From: Acidiferrum sp963771295
GTDB lineage: Bacteria; Acidobacteriota; Terriglobia; Acidiferrales; UBA7541
Direction: 5' to 3'
NCBI GenBank assembly: GCA_963771295.1
Contig: CAVYTB010000012.1
Span: forward strand, 66,388 to 130,387
Length of the DNA: 64,000 bases
In this document: in pieces, positions 17,625 through 27,144 of the stretch
Position numbering within the stretch: the first letter of the stretch is position 1
Layout: the number at the start of each line of letters is the position of its first letter
Notes under the pieces: generated by a model
Database searches by the model: none
The model's input: only the letters and a program-made list of their open reading frames with translations
What the model was told of the DNA's origin: nothing
Made by a program: the position numbers and the translations under genes

Positions 17625-20600
17625 TTACCGGAAATCATAAGCAAGAATCGCTGCATACACGAGTCGTTGACCGAGAACCGGCGGATCGGTGACCACTTGC
17701 GACGCGGGATCGACGGCGATCACCTCGAACTCGCGGATTACGACGCGGTATCGCCCGGGCGCCGGAGATTTGGCAAACCGGATCGATCCGGACCACAACA
17801 CAGCGCTTGGTTCGAATGGCGCAGGCGAGTCTTCGGTGACCGTGACGTCACCGGCGGGCGCCGCCGTCCAATCCAAATCGCTCCTAATGTTGCTGGCGCG
17901 CGTTTCCATGCTCACCTGAATGGCCGAAGCATTCGGGCCGGTGGGCGCAAGACCTCCAACGAAGAGCCGCGCGTTGCGCGGGTCGCTGGGATTGATGCTG
18001 AGCACGGCTGAACGGTCCGGCGCGAGTTGGACGAAATCGGCAAGCGCGATCGGAGATAGCTCCACGCTCTGAATCGAATGCGCCTGGTAGCGGGCGAGCG
18101 CCAATCGCACGAAGGGCGAGTAGATAAAAAGGTTCGCGATCTGGATATCGCAATACCACAGTTGCCGGCTTGCGTCGTACGCGACATCGTGTGCTGCGAC
18201 GTCGAATGTCGTGGACGACTCCATAATCGTTAGCCCGGTCGCGGTCGCGGTTGCGTTCGGGAAATCATAGATGTTCGGAACTGCCGCAATGCTCAAGCCT
18301 CCATTGGCCCAGATCGGATCGGCGCCCCATTCCGTGAACAGCCCTTTGTTCTTTTCCCGCGTAGCGTAATCGGGAGGCGAACTCGCCTGCGGCCAGAGCA
18401 CGACCCCGAGTTGCTCATCGTTACCCGAGGAATACCATCCGCGGTTCAGGTACACTCGCAGGCCGTTGCCGTAACGAACACTGGTCTTGACGTTGGTCGT
18501 TTCCTGGTTCTCCCAGCCGAATACGGGAATCACGTAGCCGATGTCTGGCAGGGACGGCCGCGCCGAGCTGGGTACATCCACAACGAGTGTCGAGCCGGTT
18601 CGCGTGAAGTCGAGCTTCTTCTGCGGAAAATACTCCTGGAAACGCGACGTGGCGGTCGCACTGTAAACAATCCAACGGTGCTTGGTGTCGTCGAACCGGT
18701 GTAGCGGCGCGGATGCAAGGGTGCTCGAAGGATTTGGAACACCTTCCAGCACGTCTTGCGGCCCCGCAAACCACAGCACATTCACTTGCGGGACGTAGAC
18801 TGCGATAATGCGCGTCTCGAGCGCGTCCGAATACACCCATGTCGGATCACTCGACAAGAGATCGATCGCCGAAAGATCGAACGTCTCCACGATCTGCGAT
18901 TGGACTTGCTCGGCCGGGCCCGGCTGCGTGGGATCATCGGTGACTTCGAGCCAGCGTGCATTCAATTCGACTTTGGAAGTGCTTGCGGCGTGGATCTGCA
19001 TGCCGCCGAGTAGCGCAGCCACGTGCGACTCATGCGCCCTCCAGGCGGTGATCGGAGTGAACAGATTCCTGAGCGCGGAGGCAAAGATCGGCGCGGCAGG
19101 ATTATGCACGACCGGAAGCTGAACGAAGTTCGGTTCTCCGAGTGGCTGCTGCACCGCGTGGACAAGCGTCAGCGTGCGCGCCGGCGTGATCATCTCGTGT
19201 CCCCCTTCGAGCACCAATCGAGTGATTTCGGCGATATTGTCGCTCGTCAGCGTGAGAGATGAATCGGCCGCGGGTCTCTGCATCGTGGCTGCTTCACTTG
19301 CCTCAAAGAACTCGCGCAGCCAGCCCCACACGCCCATGATGTCCAAGTCCGGCGGCAGCAGATAGCTGCTGAATGGGACTTGAACCATGCCGCTCTTCGG
19401 AATATAGACAGTCAAAACGCGAGAAGCCGAATCCCAGCTGGGCGCCTGACTTCCTTCCACTAGCACCAGCCGGAAAGCGGACCCGCCGGGCCAGGGCTTG
19501 GAGCCGAAATCGATGAACGTCACCGAACCGTCGCGCGTATCCACATCCGGCAGGCTCGAGTACGTCAGGCCTTTCGAATCGACGCGCCCGTTGGTGTCAT
19601 TCGAAGTGTTCGGTAGATTGCGAAGGGCAGCGCCGCGGGCCAGCGGATCGGGGAAGTAGCCAACGTCGAAGGTAGGCCCGGCCACCAGGGGGTTCTTCCC
19701 TACGGTCGGTATCTCGAAGCCGTCCCGCTCGACCAATAGGTCATGCATGTTCGCGCTGCCGTCAATGACTCCTTTGATGTCGAGCAGCCCGTGCTGCTCA
19801 ACAATGCGTTCCGCGACGCGCGGTGGCGCGATGTGCCGCTGGTCGCTTTCGTTCGTCGGCGTCGAATCCAGCGCCGGGCTGGAATTCCGCGATCGAATCA
19901 CGAGCCGCTCAAGCGAACCACCTTGCTGCGGCAGCTGCTGTAGCACCACGATGGGATGCAACACCGGCTCGAACCGCAGATACTTCATCTGAACGCCATT
20001 GGCGGGAGCAACGAACGAGTCGGGAACTGCGGCGGAGACCGGAAGGCTGTTGCCCGCCAGATCCACCGTTCGTGCGCGCAGGCGATAATTCGCTCCGAAT
20101 CGAAGCTCGGGCAGCGACTGAGGCCTCACCTTGAAGTTCGTCGTCATCTTGAAGGGCGTGATCGGCTCGCCGAGGGTCGGATCGTCATCCAATGCTTTAG
20201 CTGGGTCGGCGCTGCGGTTTAGCGCTTTGCCCGGCCGTGGCACGCTCAGGCTCCAGCCGTTCCAGCGTACCACCCGCTCATGAACATAAACATTAGTCGC
20301 GTAAGGCGGGATGCCGTTCTTCTCGGCGAATTTGTCCGGCTTTCGCGTGGGGTCATCCGCGGGCTGTGCAACAGCGAGCTGCGTGAATCCCTCCTCGTCC
20401 GCCTTGACCGCGAGCTTGCCGTCTGCGCCGAATTTGTACGTCGCGCTGCGCTCATGCAGCGAGCTCCAGCTTTTGGTTCGGGACGACCAGATGTCAATCC
20501 GGTACCCGCGCACCAGATCCTGGGCGTTGTAGGCTCTGGGCGTCGCGCTTCCCGCAGAAAGCGCGTCATTGAACCCGATGTTGTTACGCAGAGCCTGAAG

Positions 20601-21806
20601 CAGTTGCAGCGCACGGCCGTCCGCCATCAGTGAAATACCCGCGGAACGTAGCGCGGGAAGCGTCTGCTCGATCGCCTCGATGTTGCCGAGCCGCGTCAGA
20701 TTATCGACGTTGTCGGCCAGTCCCACTGCTTTCAGCAAAGCGCCATCGAGATCGACCTGCGACAAAAAGAAATCCTGGAACGAAAGAGCCAGAAGGCCTT
20801 TGAAAACGTCGCCGGGCACATAATTGCCGGCTGCCTGAGCTGTCGGCGAAGCGGCGGGCGCTGCGCAAAACGAATCTTTGTCCAGCCAGTATGACGTCGC
20901 GTTTAAATTGAACACTGGCTTAATCGACGACCATTTGAAGCCCGGCACCACCTTCGACACGCTGATAGTGGCGTACGCGCCTCCGGCGGGAGAATCCGGG
21001 CAGAGCGACGCGGGAATCTCGAGATCGAACACCAACCCAAGCGCGCGAAGCAGTGAAGGATAGGAATTGAGCGCAGTCAGCACCGCATGAAAATCGAGAG
21101 TCTTTTCGAACTCGCCAGGCGTCGATGCGAGCGGCGGTCGGCCCGGAGCCTTCGGAATATGGTGAAACAGTCCGAATTGGGTCGCCATCGTATGCGTTGC
21201 GGCGAAATCCGGTGCCTGCTGGAGTGTGGCGACTCCGTCGGGGTTTGATGTTGGAGCGGCCTGCGGCGCGGTCACCAGTTCGCCAATCGCCCCATAATCC
21301 TGTTGCGCCTTCCAGAGGCTCAGCCGAATTGCGGAAATCTGGTCGCCGAACGTTGACTTAGCCCCGTCGCGAAAGCTGAAAGCGCCGAGCACGCGGAGAG
21401 GACCACCCCGCTTTTCTCCTATGCTGCCCGGAGTCGTCGCCACGTACTGCGTCGCGTACTTCAGATACGAAAGTGCCTGACGCGCCGGATACGAGACGAT
21501 CAACTGTTTCGTGTAGTCCTGGACCTGATAGTCCTCAATGAAGGTGTCTTTTTTAAAGATCGCTTGCCAGATCTCCGGCCGCAGCACCTTGGCATCCGCT
21601 GAAACAGTCGCGTTCTGCGCTCCGCAGGAAATTACAAACTGAATGCCGTGCGCTTGAAGCTGTTTCGTCCAGTTCAGAAAATCTGGAAAATTCTCGAGTT
21701 TCGCGCCGCCACTGAGCCGTGGCGTCAGGTACAGCGATAGCTTCAGCTTGCCCTTCGAGCTACGCCCGTTGGGGATTGCTGCGAAAATTAACGTCTGGCT
21801 TGGCAT
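17625..21806 (-). CDS. Very large beta-rich protein of unknown function
   Basis: 1393 residues with no signal peptide, no transmembrane segment and no motif I recognise. The N-terminal 200 residues look alpha/beta (SQTLIFAAIPNG, FPDFLNWTKQL, FVISCGAQNATV); the rest is dominated by short strands and Pro/Asp/Ser turns, like stacked beta-sandwich domains. The ATG at 21806 has GGGGG 9 nt upstream; a TTG at 21812 is the alternative. It starts 13 nt after the 1062-residue gene, so the two giants form a pair. A structural, surface or scaffold role is speculative. Confidence 0.8.
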   Translation of the reverse strand: MPSQTLIFAAIPNGRSSKGKLKLSLYLTPRLSGGAKLENFPDFLNWTKQLQAHGIQFVISCGAQNATVSADAKVLRPEIWQAIFKKDTFIEDYQVQDYTKQLIVSYPARQALSYLKYATQYVATTPGSIGEKRGGPLRVLGAFSFRDGAKSTFGDQISAIRLSLWKAQQDYGAIGELVTAPQAAPTSNPDGVATLQQAPDFAATHTMATQFGLFHHIPKAPGRPPLASTPGEFEKTLDFHAVLTALNSYPSLLRALGLVFDLEIPASLCPDSPAGGAYATISVSKVVPGFKWSSIKPVFNLNATSYWLDKDSFCAAPAASPTAQAAGNYVPGDVFKGLLALSFQDFFLSQVDLDGALLKAVGLADNVDNLTRLGNIEAIEQTLPALRSAGISLMADGRALQLLQALRNNIGFNDALSAGSATPRAYNAQDLVRGYRIDIWSSRTKSWSSLHERSATYKFGADGKLAVKADEEGFTQLAVAQPADDPTRKPDKFAEKNGIPPYATNVYVHERVVRWNGWSLSVPRPGKALNRSADPAKALDDDPTLGEPITPFKMTTNFKVRPQSLPELRFGANYRLRARTVDLAGNSLPVSAAVPDSFVAPANGVQMKYLRFEPVLHPIVVLQQLPQQGGSLERLVIRSRNSSPALDSTPTNESDQRHIAPPRVAERIVEQHGLLDIKGVIDGSANMHDLLVERDGFEIPTVGKNPLVAGPTFDVGYFPDPLARGAALRNLPNTSNDTNGRVDSKGLTYSSLPDVDTRDGSVTFIDFGSKPWPGGSAFRLVLVEGSQAPSWDSASRVLTVYIPKSGMVQVPFSSYLLPPDLDIMGVWGWLREFFEASEAATMQRPAADSSLTLTSDNIAEITRLVLEGGHEMITPARTLTLVHAVQQPLGEPNFVQLPVVHNPAAPIFASALRNLFTPITAWRAHESHVAALLGGMQIHAASTSKVELNARWLEVTDDPTQPGPAEQVQSQIVETFDLSAIDLLSSDPTWVYSDALETRIIAVYVPQVNVLWFAGPQDVLEGVPNPSSTLASAPLHRFDDTKHRWIVYSATATSRFQEYFPQKKLDFTRTGSTLVVDVPSSARPSLPDIGYVIPVFGWENQETTNVKTSVRYGNGLRVYLNRGWYSSGNDEQLGVVLWPQASSPPDYATREKNKGLFTEWGADPIWANGGLSIAAVPNIYDFPNATATATGLTIMESSTTFDVAAHDVAYDASRQLWYCDIQIANLFIYSPFVRLALARYQAHSIQSVELSPIALADFVQLAPDRSAVLSINPSDPRNARLFVGGLAPTGPNASAIQVSMETRASNIRSDLDWTAAPAGDVTVTEDSPAPFEPSAVLWSGSIRFAKSPAPGRYRVVIREFEVIAVDPASQVVTDPPVLGQRLVYAAILAYDFR

Positions 21807-21819
21807 CGGCAATTCCCCC

Positions 21820-24800
21820 TCAGCCTTTGAAGGCGAGGCAGTAGTCCCCCCACTCCTCGCCGCTGATCACATCAGCGAACTTCGGATCGCCGGAACCGCT
21901 TCCGAAGCTTCTTTCGACCGAAACGCTGACCGAGATGCTGAAGAAGATGATGTGAACCGAAATCGTCAGCGTTGCGCGGCCCTGAATCTTATCGCCTTGC
22001 GAGGTGTGGATGTAGCTCAGCGACAAGTTCAGGTCGATCGAAATCGAGATGATCCCCAGAACCGAAACTTCGCCACCGATATCGACGAACCCCGTCAGCG
22101 TGGAATTAGCCCCCGCGAGCTGAAAGTAAATTCCAGCCATAATGTGTACGCCGCCGGAGGCGACGCCCAGGTCGATCGAGAACTCACCGCCGAACTCCAG
22201 CGCGCCCTCCACCATCTGTATGCCGTCGGCGGTGAGAATCAGGTGGACAAAGCCTCCGCCGCCAAGGCACTCGACCGTAAGAAGGAATGGACTGCTGCGC
22301 TTGGCGAATGCGAACTCGAAACCGGGTTTCCCGTCCAGATAGGGAAGGTCGACACCGGCAGTGATCGAAATGTTCTCGAGCGTGAATACTCCGATTCCAA
22401 TCGGCGGCAGCCCGAGTGTGTAAGAAACCTTCAGCGCGCTCGGCGAGAGGTCAATCGACGGACCCTTGCCGCCGAACAATCCTGGCGGCAGGATATCCGC
22501 GAGAGTTTGAATGAAGTGCAACGGGCCAAGGAACCGGATCGCGTTCTTACTGGCCAGCTTCACCGTCACGATGGTCTTCGCGCCGTTGACCGACGAGAAC
22601 TTGATCGTGTCGATTTCGATACCGACCACGCCCAGCAGCGTGATCAGGAAGTGGTCGAGGCTGCCCTGAATGTTCGATTGCGAGGGCGAACCGTTCAGCG
22701 GCCGGGTGAGCGTGCCCTCCAGCGACAGTTTCGAGTTGTTCCCGTCGCTATTAAATTCAATCTCGATCGGATCCACCGAATAATCGGTCAGGTCGGGTTC
22801 CCATTTGACCGTCGTCACTACCTCGGTGGGGTGCTGCTTGTTCGGTAGTTCCTTGCTGCGGATCTCCGGCGCGTTTTTCGCGCTCGCCGCTTTCTTGGTG
22901 TGCGTGTCGACCGGGATCAGACTCCCGAGCGGTATTGTACCGAAGAGTCTCGGCTGAAGGGCTAGCCCGCCGAAGAAAATGCTCGGATCGATGAGTCCGT
23001 CGGCGGCATCGTCGGGCGATCCCGCAACCATGCCCTTGCGTGCGGATAGGGCCGTTATCGTAAAGCCCGGGGTGGCAAAGCCGCCGGCCTTGTTCGCGCT
23101 GAAGCTGATCTGCGGGAGCGGCGCACCCGAAACACCACTGACAGAGACAAAAACGCCCGCGTTCGGATCGAGTCCGTTCTTCAGGTACCGTTGATAGAAC
23201 TGAATATTCACGGGCGTCGTGATCCCGAGCAGTTCCTCGATGCTCGGCACAGTGATCTGCGCCTGCGATAGCGTCGGAATAAACGGCGCGGAGGCAAACG
23301 GGAAACTGTTCGTGATTTGCGTATCGAAGTAAAGTCCGGACGTTTTCAGGGTCGTGTCGCCGCTTGAGGGATCGGCATATGCCACCTTTTTCCCTCGCAC
23401 GGAGGAGATTGGTCCAAACCCACCCTTTGCGTAGTTGGCTTTGACGGAATTCGCGTCGGAAGTGGCTGGGTATACAGCCCCCACGTCATCCTCGCTGACG
23501 CTCACGAAGATCATCGGTGCGAGGAAATCGATCTGCTTACCGGAAAGGTCATATCCCGTACAATGGAACTGGAAATTAACGTTGTTGATCGTGATCCAGA
23601 AGGAGTTCTGTGAGAAGAACCCGGGGTCGCCCAGTCCCGGTGGCCGGTCGATATCCGGCGTGACCTTCGTATTGATCCGAATGCGGCCATGGAACGGCAT
23701 CTCGCGGCCCGCGAAAGCGTACCCGGACGGATCGTAGGTCTTCTCCTGCTCGCGCACCACAATATACATGTGCTGCCGCATGACCGCTGTGACGGATGCG
23801 GACGCCCCCCCGCCGGCGGACGGCATATCTGCCTGCGGAACAAACTTTCGCTCCGTCACCTTGACGAGAGATGCCGCGTGACCGAACGGGTAGAGGAACC
23901 CCGCGTAAACGACCTTCACGTAGTGGTCGCGGCCCTCGGTCGCGATGTGGTCCCACTCTGTCAGATCGAGCGCGACCGTCTGATCAAGCACGATCGCTTC
24001 GTGCGTCGCCGCCTGCTCCAATGTAGCCGCCGCCCTTGAAGTGTGCTTCGCGATGGGCGGTAGCTGTGCGATGAACGGCGGTATACTATATACGGGTAGA
24101 GGAAACCAGTTTCCGTGTGAGGCGAGCCAGCCGCCCAGAGCCGACAGAAAGAGTCTGCTGGCGTGAATGGGCGAAGGCGTCCACGGACCTGGCTGATTTT
24201 GGGCGAGCAGCGTGTAATAACCGTTTGTACCGGAAGTGAGGATGACGATTTGCGCGCGATCTCGCGGCGAAAGGGCTTCATGGAACGGTTCGTCGTCCAG
24301 GCTGTGATCCGGCAGCGGCCTATGATCTTGGAAGTCGGGAGACCAAATGGCCCGCAAAGGAATCGTTTTTTGCGCGTTCGCCTCCTGAAACTCCACAAGG
24401 GTCTTGCCGCCCTTGGTCACTTTCACGATCTTGGCTAGGCGCGTGTGCCACAACTCCGTCCGTCCTGAATGCCTTACAGGGACTTGCGAATTCACCCACG
24501 TTGCACCGGAACCCGGCGAAAGGATGAGGCGGTAAGGAATTTCGAGCACTGTAACGTCCGGCGCCGGAGCAGTAATGGGCGGCGCCGCCGGCTTACCCTG
24601 AGCCACCGTCGACACCACCAGGCTTAAGTTGGACCAGTCCAGCAGCGACTGCAAGTCGTACGGGATCTTCGTCACGCTTTTCGGCAGTTTATAAACTAGC
24701 CGGCTTGGTCCCGCCATGCGCGAGCGCGTCTGACCAGCTGGATCCAGTTTGTCGTCCGTGGTCCCGAGCGGCGGGACCGGTGGCGGGGTATTGAATGGCG

Positions 24801-25008
24801 GATCGGATTTGACATTGCCGACCTCGAAGTAGGCCGTCTCCGCGATGCTTTGCGGCGGAAACGTTACGATCAAATAGGCCGGCGAGGTCTTATCGTCGAT
24901 CACTAGGACCGGCTTTTTCGGATCCGACGCGTCGAGCTTCAGGTTTTGCGCCTCAATCGTCAAGGCAACCAGGTCGTCGGGTCGCAGAATGTCGATCGTC
25001 AAAGCCAT
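21820..25008 (-). CDS. Large beta-repeat protein of unknown function
   Basis: 1062 residues. The N-terminus begins MALTIDILRPDDLVALTIEA. The last 280 residues are regular amphipathic strands (for example LEFGGEFSIDLGVASGGVHI and GEVSVLGIISISIDLNLSLS) with a glycine-rich turn VECLGGGGFVHL. This pattern resembles large uncharacterised proteins that I associate with DUF6603, which I cannot verify here. No signal peptide is visible. The ATG at 25008 is chosen because it gives a conserved-looking start; the frame extends to 25041. It sits between the glycosyltransferase and the 1393-residue giant in one operon. Confidence 0.78.
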   Translation of the reverse strand: MALTIDILRPDDLVALTIEAQNLKLDASDPKKPVLVIDDKTSPAYLIVTFPPQSIAETAYFEVGNVKSDPPFNTPPPVPPLGTTDDKLDPAGQTRSRMAGPSRLVYKLPKSVTKIPYDLQSLLDWSNLSLVVSTVAQGKPAAPPITAPAPDVTVLEIPYRLILSPGSGATWVNSQVPVRHSGRTELWHTRLAKIVKVTKGGKTLVEFQEANAQKTIPLRAIWSPDFQDHRPLPDHSLDDEPFHEALSPRDRAQIVILTSGTNGYYTLLAQNQPGPWTPSPIHASRLFLSALGGWLASHGNWFPLPVYSIPPFIAQLPPIAKHTSRAAATLEQAATHEAIVLDQTVALDLTEWDHIATEGRDHYVKVVYAGFLYPFGHAASLVKVTERKFVPQADMPSAGGGASASVTAVMRQHMYIVVREQEKTYDPSGYAFAGREMPFHGRIRINTKVTPDIDRPPGLGDPGFFSQNSFWITINNVNFQFHCTGYDLSGKQIDFLAPMIFVSVSEDDVGAVYPATSDANSVKANYAKGGFGPISSVRGKKVAYADPSSGDTTLKTSGLYFDTQITNSFPFASAPFIPTLSQAQITVPSIEELLGITTPVNIQFYQRYLKNGLDPNAGVFVSVSGVSGAPLPQISFSANKAGGFATPGFTITALSARKGMVAGSPDDAADGLIDPSIFFGGLALQPRLFGTIPLGSLIPVDTHTKKAASAKNAPEIRSKELPNKQHPTEVVTTVKWEPDLTDYSVDPIEIEFNSDGNNSKLSLEGTLTRPLNGSPSQSNIQGSLDHFLITLLGVVGIEIDTIKFSSVNGAKTIVTVKLASKNAIRFLGPLHFIQTLADILPPGLFGGKGPSIDLSPSALKVSYTLGLPPIGIGVFTLENISITAGVDLPYLDGKPGFEFAFAKRSSPFLLTVECLGGGGFVHLILTADGIQMVEGALEFGGEFSIDLGVASGGVHIMAGIYFQLAGANSTLTGFVDIGGEVSVLGIISISIDLNLSLSYIHTSQGDKIQGRATLTISVHIIFFSISVSVSVERSFGSGSGDPKFADVISGEEWGDYCLAFKG

Positions 25009-25054
25009 GTTGTCAAGTCGCTCTTTGCCGCACGCCGACACTGGGCGCCGTGCG

Positions 25055-25993
25055 TCAGATAATTTCTCCGCCGGCCTGATCCTTCATACCGAAGTACTCC
25101 ACCAGCCACTCGAATGAGCGCTGCTGCTGCGCTTCCAGTTGGGCTCTTCTCTGCCAAACATCGCTTTCATTCACTCGCCGCAAAGCATCGGGGAACAACT
25201 CCGGGAATTGCAGCGAGTAGTATCGAAGCATCTGCATGCATCCGAGTTCGCTCAGGTAAAGGAAGCCGAACCGGATGCAGTTGTGAATCCAGAAGGGCCG
25301 TACTTCGTTAAAGAACTCCCCCAGCACGTCCTTGCTCTTGAACTCGTGCTCGACCAAAAGATTGCTGACCACCATCACGTCGGCGCCCTGCAGCCATGCG
25401 CGAATACTGAGTTCCGGCTCGCCTGCCCCGTAAAGAATCATTCCCGAGTCGTAACCGCCGAGGCGATGGAAAAGCTCGCGCGTGATCACGGTGGCGTGGC
25501 ACGGCGCCACTGGCACGTGCGCCACGCCATCCACGGGGCCGTTGTTCCAGGACGTCCCCATGAACGGTATGAGAAGGTCGCATCCATAGCCGCGGAACGG
25601 GGAACCGACTTGCATGGTCGTGCCGGAGAGGATCCGGTTGCTGCCGATGTGCATCAGTACCTGTTCGTCCCATCCTTCGGAAAACCGAACATGGGCATCA
25701 GTTCCAAAGAAAATTTCTCCGGTCGCGAAGTTCGCGGCGTAGTTGCGTGTCTGATAGATGCCTGCGTGCTCATCAAGCCTGTGAACCTGGATATCGATCT
25801 TCGGCTCCTTCAGCAGGTTGGGAACGGACGCGACCAGGCTGTGTACTGTTTCGTCACTTGATGCATCATCTATAATCACGAACTCCACCCGCGCGGGCGT
25901 GGTGCGCGCGCGGGCTATTGCCTGGATCGTTGCGGCGAGGTGGGTGCCTTCGTTGCGTGCCGGGATGAGAACGCTGATGTCGGGAACCGGCAT
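25055..25993 (-). CDS. Family 2 glycosyltransferase resembling polypeptide GalNAc-transferases (GT27)
   Basis: 312-residue GT-A enzyme. It starts DISVLIPARNEG, has the nucleotide-binding VIIDDASSD at 39-47, and instead of DxD carries D99-A-H101 in FGTDAHVRF, the DxH metal site typical of GalNAc-transferases. Residues 179-200 (GGYDSGMILYGAGEPELSIR) correspond to the Gal/GalNAc-T motif, where animal enzymes read YDxGMxxWGGEN. The gene starts 4 nt after the stop of the Pro/Ala/Ser/Thr repeat protein. I infer that it starts O-glycosylation on that protein; a lipid- or polysaccharide-directed activity is the alternative. Confidence 0.8.
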   Translation of the reverse strand: MPVPDISVLIPARNEGTHLAATIQAIARARTTPARVEFVIIDDASSDETVHSLVASVPNLLKEPKIDIQVHRLDEHAGIYQTRNYAANFATGEIFFGTDAHVRFSEGWDEQVLMHIGSNRILSGTTMQVGSPFRGYGCDLLIPFMGTSWNNGPVDGVAHVPVAPCHATVITRELFHRLGGYDSGMILYGAGEPELSIRAWLQGADVMVVSNLLVEHEFKSKDVLGEFFNEVRPFWIHNCIRFGFLYLSELGCMQMLRYYSLQFPELFPDALRRVNESDVWQRRAQLEAQQQRSFEWLVEYFGMKDQAGGEII

Positions 25994-25996
25994 GGG

Positions 25997-27094
25997 CTAT
26001 TTCTTGGCCGCCATCGACGCGATGGCCGTGATGCTGGTCATTGCCGTTTGAGCAGTGGTCGAGACCTGCGCGACAATTGCGACCATTGCAGTGACGGAGG
26101 GACAGCAGCAACCTCCACTCGCGGCGCCGAGCATCCCGGCGATCCCACCGCCTGCGCCTAATCCTGCACCGCCACCGCTGCCGCCAGTGCCCGGTCCGCC
26201 GCTAACGCCGCCACCGGTTCCGGTGCTGCCGCCTGTGCCAGTGCCGCCAACGCCTGTACCTGTTCCACCGACGCCACCGGTACTGCCATTCCCACCTGCC
26301 GATGGCGCGCCCGAGGAAGGGGTCGCGGATGGTGCCGCCTGCGGAGTCGCAGACGGTGCTGCCTTTGGAGCCGCGGATGGCGCTGCCTGCGGAGTCGCGG
26401 ATGGTGCCGCCTGCGGAGTCGCAGACGGTGCTGCCTTTGGAGCCGCGGATGGCGCTGCCTGCGGAGCCGCGGATGGCGCTGCCTGCGGAGTCGCGGATGG
26501 CGTTGCCTTGGGAGTCGCAGACGGCGCTGCCTTTGGAGCCGCAGACGGCGCTGCCTTTGGAGCCGCAGATGGCGCTGCCTTTGGAGCCGCAGATGGCGCT
26601 GCCTTTGGAGCCGCAGACGGCGCTGCCTTTGGAGCCGCAGACGGCGCTGCCTTTGGAGCCGCAGACGGCGCTGCCTTTGGAGCCGCAGACGGCGCTGCCT
26701 TTGGAGCCGCAGACGGCGATCCACCAGGTGCTGTACTAGTTCCGCCCGACTCGGCGGCAAACGCCCTGGCAACACTCTGCAGCGGACGGGGCACTACGTT
26801 TCCCGCCAACCGGAACGAACTCTGCGTGAGCGGATTCGACACCGTGATTCGCGAGCCCGGATTCGCGGCGGATTGCGACGCCGCGGCACGAGCGGCACTG
26901 GCAACACCCGCGGGTGTTGCCGCGCTAAGCCCGTGTCTAAGACTCGCGGTCGTCGGCTGTGGGGCCACGTGCGCCACTGTCGGCTTCGGAGCAGGCTTCG
27001 GAGCAGGCTTCGCAGCAGGCTTCGGAGCGCCTTTCGCGGCCGGCTTTGACGGTTTCTGACTTCTCTTCTTGCTCGATGGTGTCTTAGTTGCCAT
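25997..27094 (-). CDS. Mucin-like Pro/Ala/Ser/Thr repeat protein with Cys-rich amphipathic C-terminus
   Basis: 365 residues, almost entirely low complexity: a Lys/Ala/Pro N-terminal tail (about 1-45), a less repetitive segment to about 115, then about 18 copies of an 8-residue unit PSA[A/T]P[K/Q][A/T]A, a Gly/Thr-rich linker, and a final 40 residues with GGCCCPS followed by an alternating Val/Ile/Ala/Thr helix ending SITAIASMAAKK. The C-terminus matches that of the neighbouring 27145-27972 protein. No signal peptide is seen, so export would use another route. The ATG at 27094 has GGGAG 8 nt upstream. Likely substrate for the glycosyltransferases and oxygenases around it. Confidence 0.8.
   Translation of the reverse strand: MATKTPSSKKRSQKPSKPAAKGAPKPAAKPAPKPAPKPTVAHVAPQPTTASLRHGLSAATPAGVASAARAAASQSAANPGSRITVSNPLTQSSFRLAGNVVPRPLQSVARAFAAESGGTSTAPGGSPSAAPKAAPSAAPKAAPSAAPKAAPSAAPKAAPSAAPKAAPSAAPKAAPSAAPKAAPSAAPKAAPSATPKATPSATPQAAPSAAPQAAPSAAPKAAPSATPQAAPSATPQAAPSAAPKAAPSATPQAAPSATPSSGAPSAGGNGSTGGVGGTGTGVGGTGTGGSTGTGGGVSGGPGTGGSGGGAGLGAGGGIAGMLGAASGGCCCPSVTAMVAIVAQVSTTAQTAMTSITAIASMAAKK
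26317..26725. repeat. 24-bp tandem repeat array within the mucin-like gene
   Basis: About 17 tandem copies of a 24-bp unit that begins GGAGCCGCAGACGGCGCTG on the plus strand, encoding the 8-residue unit on the minus strand. Copies between about 26510 and 26720 are nearly identical; those on the left are diverged by A/T and K/Q substitutions. Identity this high suggests recent expansion, and copy number should vary by slippage or recombination without breaking the frame. The repeats also create a long false open frame on the opposite strand. Confidence 0.9.
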
Positions 27095-27144
27095 GTTAAG
27101 CACTCCCGGATTTTGGCTTCATTGGCCAGCAGCCAATGTGGTAG

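Noticed and set aside
26317..26725. CRISPR-like array
   Set aside because: Units are contiguous 24-mers without spacers and lie in a coding frame.
26055..27059. 334-residue plus-strand frame with regular ADGAAFGA repeats
   Set aside because: Produced by the 24-bp repeat of the real minus-strand gene; no ribosome site, and the opposite strand has operon context and promoter.
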